Source of the DNA: Streptomyces sp. NBC_00523
Lineage (GTDB): Bacteria > Actinomycetota > Actinomycetes > Streptomycetales > Streptomycetaceae
Reading direction: 5' to 3'
DNA: 64,000 nt
Assembly: GCF_036346615.1 (NCBI RefSeq)
Contig: NZ_CP107836.1
Span: 5,332,001-5,396,000, forward strand
The notes beneath the pieces are model-generated. The model worked only from the letters and a program-made list of their open reading frames with translations, was not told where the DNA came from and searched no databases. This document shows positions 60,065-64,000 of this stretch, piece after piece. Made by a program: the position numbers and the translations under genes. The stretch's first letter is position 1, and every line of letters begins with the position of its first letter.

Positions 60065-60425
60065 GCCCCCTCCAACGGGTCCGGTTCGCCGGTGGTTACG
60101 AAGAGGAGCGTGCAACCGCCCGCGCGCCCCCGGGCGCTTCCTCGCGCCCGTGCGAATCGTCCTGTCAAGTGAATCGCGGCCCATGGGGGTGGCGTTCAAT
60201 CGAAGGGGTGGCGAATGGTGGCGATTACGCAAAGGGCCTCGCCGGGCCCGTGATCGTAGGATTACCGTCGGTACACGAACCATGGAAGTATGTGCGCCCA
60301 TGGGTATGCCGCAGGCAACCCGGCTTTCTGTTCGATCGGGCCCAACGCCCGTACGGACGACATGAGTTCGGGGCATTCTGGTAGTGCTTCGCGCGACACG
60401 TATTCGGCGGGATGGGGGCTTATCC
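60065..60425. other. Divergent intergenic region upstream of nsdA
   Basis: About 360 bases lie between divergent genes. An in-frame extension of nsdA to 60384 and a 71-codon frame at 60169-60384 have no conserved features. The region should hold both promoters; I could not assign specific boxes. Confidence 0.4.
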
Positions 60426-61898
60426 GTGAGTGGCAGCGGCGCAGGCGAGACGAATGCCGGCAAGCGCCCGAACGGGCAACTGGGGTCGTGGTTCGTGCGC
60501 AGCGGCTGGTCGAAGGGCGAGCTGGCGCGGCAGGTGAACCGCCGGGCGCGCCAGATGGGCGCCCACCACATCAGCACCGACACCTCCCGGGTGCGGCGCT
60601 GGCTGGACGGCGAGCAGCCGCGCGAGCCGATCCCGCGCATCCTGTCCGAGCTGTTCTCGGAGCGCTTCGGCAGCGTCGTCGCCGTCGAGGACCTGGGGCT
60701 GCGCACCCCGCATCAGGCGCCCTCCGTGGCCGGTGTGGACCTGCCGTGGGCGGGCCCGCAGACCGTCGCCCTGCTCAGCGAGTTCTCGCGGAGCGACCTG
60801 ATGCTCGCCCGCCGGGGCTTCCTCGGCAGCTCCCTCGCCCTCGCCGCCGGTCCCGCGCTCATCGAGCCCATGCAGCGCTGGCTGGTGCCGGTCGCGGCCG
60901 CCCCCGCCGCCGAACCGGAACCCGCCGCCGCCCGCCGCCCCTCCAGGCTCTCCGGCCCCGAGCTCGACCTGCTGGAGTCGACCACCGCGATGTTCCGCCA
61001 GTGGGACGCGCAGTGCGGCGGCGGACTGCGCCGCAAGGCCGTCGTCGGCCAGCTCCACGAGGTCACCGACCTGCTCCAGGAGCCCCAGCCCGCCGCCACC
61101 TCCAAGCGCCTGTTCCGCTGCGCCGCCGAACTGGCCGAGCTGGCGGGCTGGATGAGCTACGACGTCGGCCTCCAGCCCACCGCCCAGAAGTACTTCGTGC
61201 TCGCCCTGCACGCCGCCAAGGAGGCCGGCGACAAGCCGCTCGGCTCGTACGTCCTGTCCAGCATGAGCCGCCAGATGATCCACCTCGGCCGCCCGGACGA
61301 CGCCCTGGAGCTGATCCACCTCGCCCAGTACGGCAGCCGCGACTGCGCGACCCCGCGCACCCAGGCGATGCTGTACGCGATGGAGGCGCGCGCCTACGCG
61401 AACATGGGCCAGCCCAGCAAGTGCAAGCGGGCGGTCCGCATGGCCGAGGACACCTTCCTGGACGCCGGCGTCGACGGCGAGCCCGAGCCCGACTGGATCC
61501 GCTTCTTCTCCGAGGCCGAGCTGAACGGCGAGAACTCGCACTCGTACCGGGACCTCGCCTATGTGGCCGGCCGTAGCCCCACGTACGCCTCGCTCGCCGA
61601 GCCCGTCATGCAGCGGGCCGTCCAGCTCTTCGGCGAGGACGACGAGCACCAGCGCTCCTACGCGCTCAATCTGATCGGCCTCGCCACCGTGCACCTCCTC
61701 AAGGGCGAGCCCGAGGCGTCCACCGTGCCCGCCGGGCAGGCGCTGCGCGTGGCCAAAAAGGTGCGCTCCGAGCGGGTCAACACCCGGCTCCGCAAGACCG
61801 TCGACACCGCCGCCAGGGACTTCGGGGACGTGCCCGAGGTCGCCGAGCTCACCGAACTCCTCATCGAGCAGCTGCCCGAGACCGTGGAAACCGTCTAG
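60426..61898 (+). CDS. nsdA: Negative regulator of differentiation NsdA
   Basis: The 490-residue protein starts at GTG 60426 seven bases after GGGGG. The N-terminus resembles a helix-turn-helix/adaptor segment (LGSWFVRSGWSKGELARQV, TDTSRVRRWLDGEQPRE). After a hydrophobic stretch (FLGSSLALAAGPALI) the C-terminal 300 residues are TPR-like helices (GLQPTAQKYFVLALHAAKE and following). NsdA is known in S. coelicolor to repress sporulation and antibiotic production. Position two genes after ftsY and before amtB agrees. The product is cytoplasmic or weakly membrane-associated. Confidence 0.93.
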   Translation: MSGSGAGETNAGKRPNGQLGSWFVRSGWSKGELARQVNRRARQMGAHHISTDTSRVRRWLDGEQPREPIPRILSELFSERFGSVVAVEDLGLRTPHQAPSVAGVDLPWAGPQTVALLSEFSRSDLMLARRGFLGSSLALAAGPALIEPMQRWLVPVAAAPAAEPEPAAARRPSRLSGPELDLLESTTAMFRQWDAQCGGGLRRKAVVGQLHEVTDLLQEPQPAATSKRLFRCAAELAELAGWMSYDVGLQPTAQKYFVLALHAAKEAGDKPLGSYVLSSMSRQMIHLGRPDDALELIHLAQYGSRDCATPRTQAMLYAMEARAYANMGQPSKCKRAVRMAEDTFLDAGVDGEPEPDWIRFFSEAELNGENSHSYRDLAYVAGRSPTYASLAEPVMQRAVQLFGEDDEHQRSYALNLIGLATVHLLKGEPEASTVPAGQALRVAKKVRSERVNTRLRKTVDTAARDFGDVPEVAELTELLIEQLPETVETV

Positions 61899-62275
61899 CG
61901 ACGGCCCTCGGGCCCCCAGACCCCGGCCACGACGATCACCCAGCACAGACCGACTTCGGCTCCCCCCATTGCCAGGTCAACGGGTGATCGCCGTGGCCGG
62001 TTCGTGTGGTCGTTCCCCTGCCGGAGCGTCGTAACCGCACCGTATGCGGCCCGGGCCGCAGAGTGGGCGCGAGCGTGGGTACGGCATGCGCGGTTCATGG
62101 GGACGTAACACGTCGCTTCCCTTCGTCACTGCCGCGAAACATCGCGGCGCACCGGCCGAAACGGCGCTGGGCGAACCTCGTGGCTCATAACCGGCCCGCA
62201 CTTTTCCCCAGTGGTCCCGCAGTGGTTGTGCCCCCACCGCCCGCACGCGGCCGCACCGACGACGAGGAGACGCCG
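61899..62275. other. Intergenic region between nsdA and amtB
   Basis: About 380 bases have no gene. The region should hold the amtB promoter and includes the GlnR-like site at 62105-62140. No clear terminator hairpin for nsdA was found. Confidence 0.45.
62105..62140 (+). promoter_or_regulatory. Candidate GlnR box upstream of amtB
   Basis: GTCAC (62125-62129), six bases, then GAAAC (62136-62140) is a full match to the gTnAC-N6-GaAAC half of the actinobacterial GlnR box. A second, weaker half GTAAC (62105-62109)-N6-CTTCC lies 20 bases upstream instead of the usual 22. It is 135 bases before the amtB start. Confidence 0.5.
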
Positions 62276-63625
62276 ATGCCCCCAGGCATCACGACGCTTG
62301 CCGCAGACACCCCGACGCTGTCTGCCGCCAACACCGGCTTCATGCTCATCTGCTCGGCCCTGGTGATGCTCATGACCCCGGCCCTCGCCTTCTTCTACGG
62401 AGGCATGGTCCGCGTCAAGAGCACCCTCAACATGCTGATGATGAGCTTCATCAGCCTCGGGATCGTCACGATCCTCTGGGTGCTGTACGGCTTCAGCCTC
62501 GCCTTCGGGACCGACGCCGGATCGGTCATCGGCTGGAGCCAGGACTTCGTCGGCCTCAGCGGGATCGGCGTCACGGAACTCTGGGACGGCTACACCATCC
62601 CGGTCTACGTCTTCGCCGTGTTCCAGCTGATGTTCGCCATCCTCACGCCCGCCCTGATAAGCGGTGCCCTCGCCGACCGGGTCAAGTTCACCTCCTGGGC
62701 CCTGTTCATCACGCTCTGGGTCACCGTCGTCTACTTCCCGGTCGCGCACTGGGTGTGGGGCGCGGGCGGCTGGCTGTACGAGCTCGGCGTCATCGACTTC
62801 GCCGGCGGTACCGCCGTCCACATCAACGCGGGTGCGGCCGCCCTCGGCGTGATCCTGGTGATCGGCAAGCGCGTCGGCTTCAAGAAGGACCCGATGCGGC
62901 CGCACAGCCTGCCGCTCGTCATGCTCGGTGCCGGTCTCCTCTGGTTCGGCTGGTTCGGCTTCAACGCCGGCTCCTGGCTCGGCAACGACGACGGCGTGGG
63001 CGCGGTCATGTTCGTCAACACCCAGGTCGCCACCGGCGCCGCGATGCTCGCCTGGCTCGCCTACGAGAAGATCCGCCACGGCGCCTTCACCACCCTCGGT
63101 GCCGCCTCCGGCGCGGTCGCCGGACTCGTCGCCATCACACCGGCCGGCGGCGCGGTCAGCCCGCTCGGCGCCATCGCGGTCGGCGCCATCGCCGGTGTGC
63201 TGTGCGCCATGGCCGTCGGCCTCAAGTACAAGTTCGGCTACGACGACTCCCTCGACGTCGTCGGCGTCCACCTCGTCGGCGGCATCATCGGCTCCCTGCT
63301 CATCGGCTTCTTCGCCACCGGCGGCGTCCAGTCCGACGCCAAGGGCCTCTTCTACGGCGGCGGGCTCGACCAGCTCGGCAAGCAGGCCGTCGGCGTCTTC
63401 GCGGTCCTCGCGTACTCTCTCGTCGTCTCCGCGGTCCTCGCCTTCCTGGTCGACAAGATCCTCGGGATGCGCGTGGCCGAGGACGACGAGATCTCCGGCA
63501 TCGACCAGGTCGAACACGCCGAGACCGCGTACGACTTCAGCGGCGCCGGCGGCGGCGCGGCCTCCCGTACCGCCGCCCCCGCCCCCGGCCCGGCCGCCCC
63601 GACGAACAAGAAGGTGGACGCATGA
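62276..63625 (+). CDS. amtB: Ammonium transporter
   Basis: The 449-residue, 11-helix protein starts at ATG with GAGGAGA upstream. Amt features are ALAFFYGGMVR, the Phe gate region in FAVFQLMFAILTPALI, the pore His in VHINAGAAALG and the signature DVVGVHLVGGIIGSLL with the second His. The Ala/Pro-rich cytoplasmic tail is poorly conserved. It imports ammonium when nitrogen is scarce. The stop overlaps glnK (ATGA), and GlnK probably blocks the channel when nitrogen is ample. Confidence 0.95.
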   Translation: MPPGITTLAADTPTLSAANTGFMLICSALVMLMTPALAFFYGGMVRVKSTLNMLMMSFISLGIVTILWVLYGFSLAFGTDAGSVIGWSQDFVGLSGIGVTELWDGYTIPVYVFAVFQLMFAILTPALISGALADRVKFTSWALFITLWVTVVYFPVAHWVWGAGGWLYELGVIDFAGGTAVHINAGAAALGVILVIGKRVGFKKDPMRPHSLPLVMLGAGLLWFGWFGFNAGSWLGNDDGVGAVMFVNTQVATGAAMLAWLAYEKIRHGAFTTLGAASGAVAGLVAITPAGGAVSPLGAIAVGAIAGVLCAMAVGLKYKFGYDDSLDVVGVHLVGGIIGSLLIGFFATGGVQSDAKGLFYGGGLDQLGKQAVGVFAVLAYSLVVSAVLAFLVDKILGMRVAEDDEISGIDQVEHAETAYDFSGAGGGAASRTAAPAPGPAAPTNKKVDA

Positions 63626-63960
63626 AGCTCATCACCGCAGTCGTGAAGCCCCACCGTCTGGACGAGATCAAGGAAGCCCTCCAGGCGTTCGGCGTCCAGG
63701 GCCTCACCGTCACCGAGGCCAGCGGCTACGGTCGTCAGCGCGGCCACACCGAGGTCTACCGGGGCGCCGAGTACACCGTCGACCTCGTTCCCAAGATCCG
63801 CATCGAGGTGCTGGTCGAGGACGAGGACGCCGAACAGCTCCTCGACGTCGTCGTCAAGGCCGCCCGGACCGGCAAGATCGGTGACGGCAAGGTCTGGACC
63901 GTCCCGGTCGAGACGGCCGTCAGGGTCCGTACGGGCGAACGCGGCCCGGACGCCCTCTGA
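63622..63960 (+). CDS. glnK: Nitrogen regulatory PII protein GlnK
   Basis: The 112-residue PII trimer subunit starts at ATG overlapping the amtB stop. The T-loop GYGRQRGHTEVYRGAEYTVD holds Tyr51, the residue adenylylated by GlnD in Streptomyces. The B-loop TGKIGDGKVW and C-terminal VRVRTGERGPDAL are intact, so ATP/ADP and 2-oxoglutarate binding should be normal. It is the middle gene of amtB-glnK-glnD; glnD would follow beyond the window. Confidence 0.96.
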   Translation: MKLITAVVKPHRLDEIKEALQAFGVQGLTVTEASGYGRQRGHTEVYRGAEYTVDLVPKIRIEVLVEDEDAEQLLDVVVKAARTGKIGDGKVWTVPVETAVRVRTGERGPDAL

Positions 63961-64000
63961 CCGGCCCCCGCCGACTGTTTCGCACGGTTCCGCACACGGA

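Noticed and set aside
60169..60384. 71-codon frame upstream of nsdA
   Set aside because: There is no ribosome site, no conserved pattern, and it runs into the nsdA leader.

Overview
The window is a 64 kb stretch of core chromosome from a Streptomyces. The evidence is very high GC with a strong third-position bias, many GTG starts, tight ATGA/GTGA gene overlaps, two conservon (cvnABCD) operons, a HupS-type histone-like protein, an NsdA regulator, absB-type RNase III and a GlcP glucose permease. Gene order from the conservons to glnK matches, from memory, the S. coelicolor SCO5535-SCO5584 region, and its second half matches the mycobacterial leuCD-hupB-gpsA-ddlA-thiL-recG-coaD-sepIVA-rnc-mutM-smc-ftsY-amt-glnB block. 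No rRNA, CRISPR array, prophage, transposase or secondary-metabolite cluster was seen.

Region 1 (2-9391) opens with the 3' part of a secreted glycosidase (GH101-like, NEW3 and NPCBM domains). A five-gene co-directional operon follows: a cytoplasmic trypsin-like protease, a PknG-like Ser/Thr kinase, a VWA/zinc-ribbon protein, a four-helix membrane protein and a solute-binding lipoprotein. No ABC permease or ATPase is present, so the layout recalls the mycobacterial PknG-GlnX-GlnH nutrient-sensing system rather than a transporter. A 181 bp palindromic MITE-like element sits inside the lipoprotein's signal-peptide coding region, leaving the frame open but adding about 60 residues before the hydrophobic core.

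Region 2 (9546-22020) holds propionyl/acyl-CoA carboxylase beta and epsilon subunits, convergent with two tandem conservons on the minus strand. The two cvnD copies are nearly identical at the DNA level while their cvnA genes have diverged. Region 3 (22021-26588) carries a small ORF, a fumarylacetoacetase-family hydrolase, gltX, a HAD phosphatase and a five-gene Gln-Glu-Glu-Gln-Glu tRNA cluster built by duplication. Region 4 (26589-32255) has a MerR/DUF4188 divergent pair with a double palindromic operator, then ndgR divergent from leuCD, then hupS.

Region 5 (32265-50075) is housekeeping: cofC, a plsC-type acyltransferase, gpsA, ddl, thiL, thiD, rpmB, a DAK/FakA-like protein, recG, rsmD, coaD, a coiled-coil gene at the SepIVA position, DUF177-rpmF-rnc, and mutM. 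Small regulators, a DUF3515 lipoprotein and a CAP-domain protein are interspersed. Region 6 (50218-63960) contains acyP, smc, glcP, an NCS1 nucleobase transporter, ftsY, a prim-pol-like protein, nsdA and the nitrogen operon amtB-glnK; glnD is expected just beyond the end. Strong hairpins separate most convergent units.
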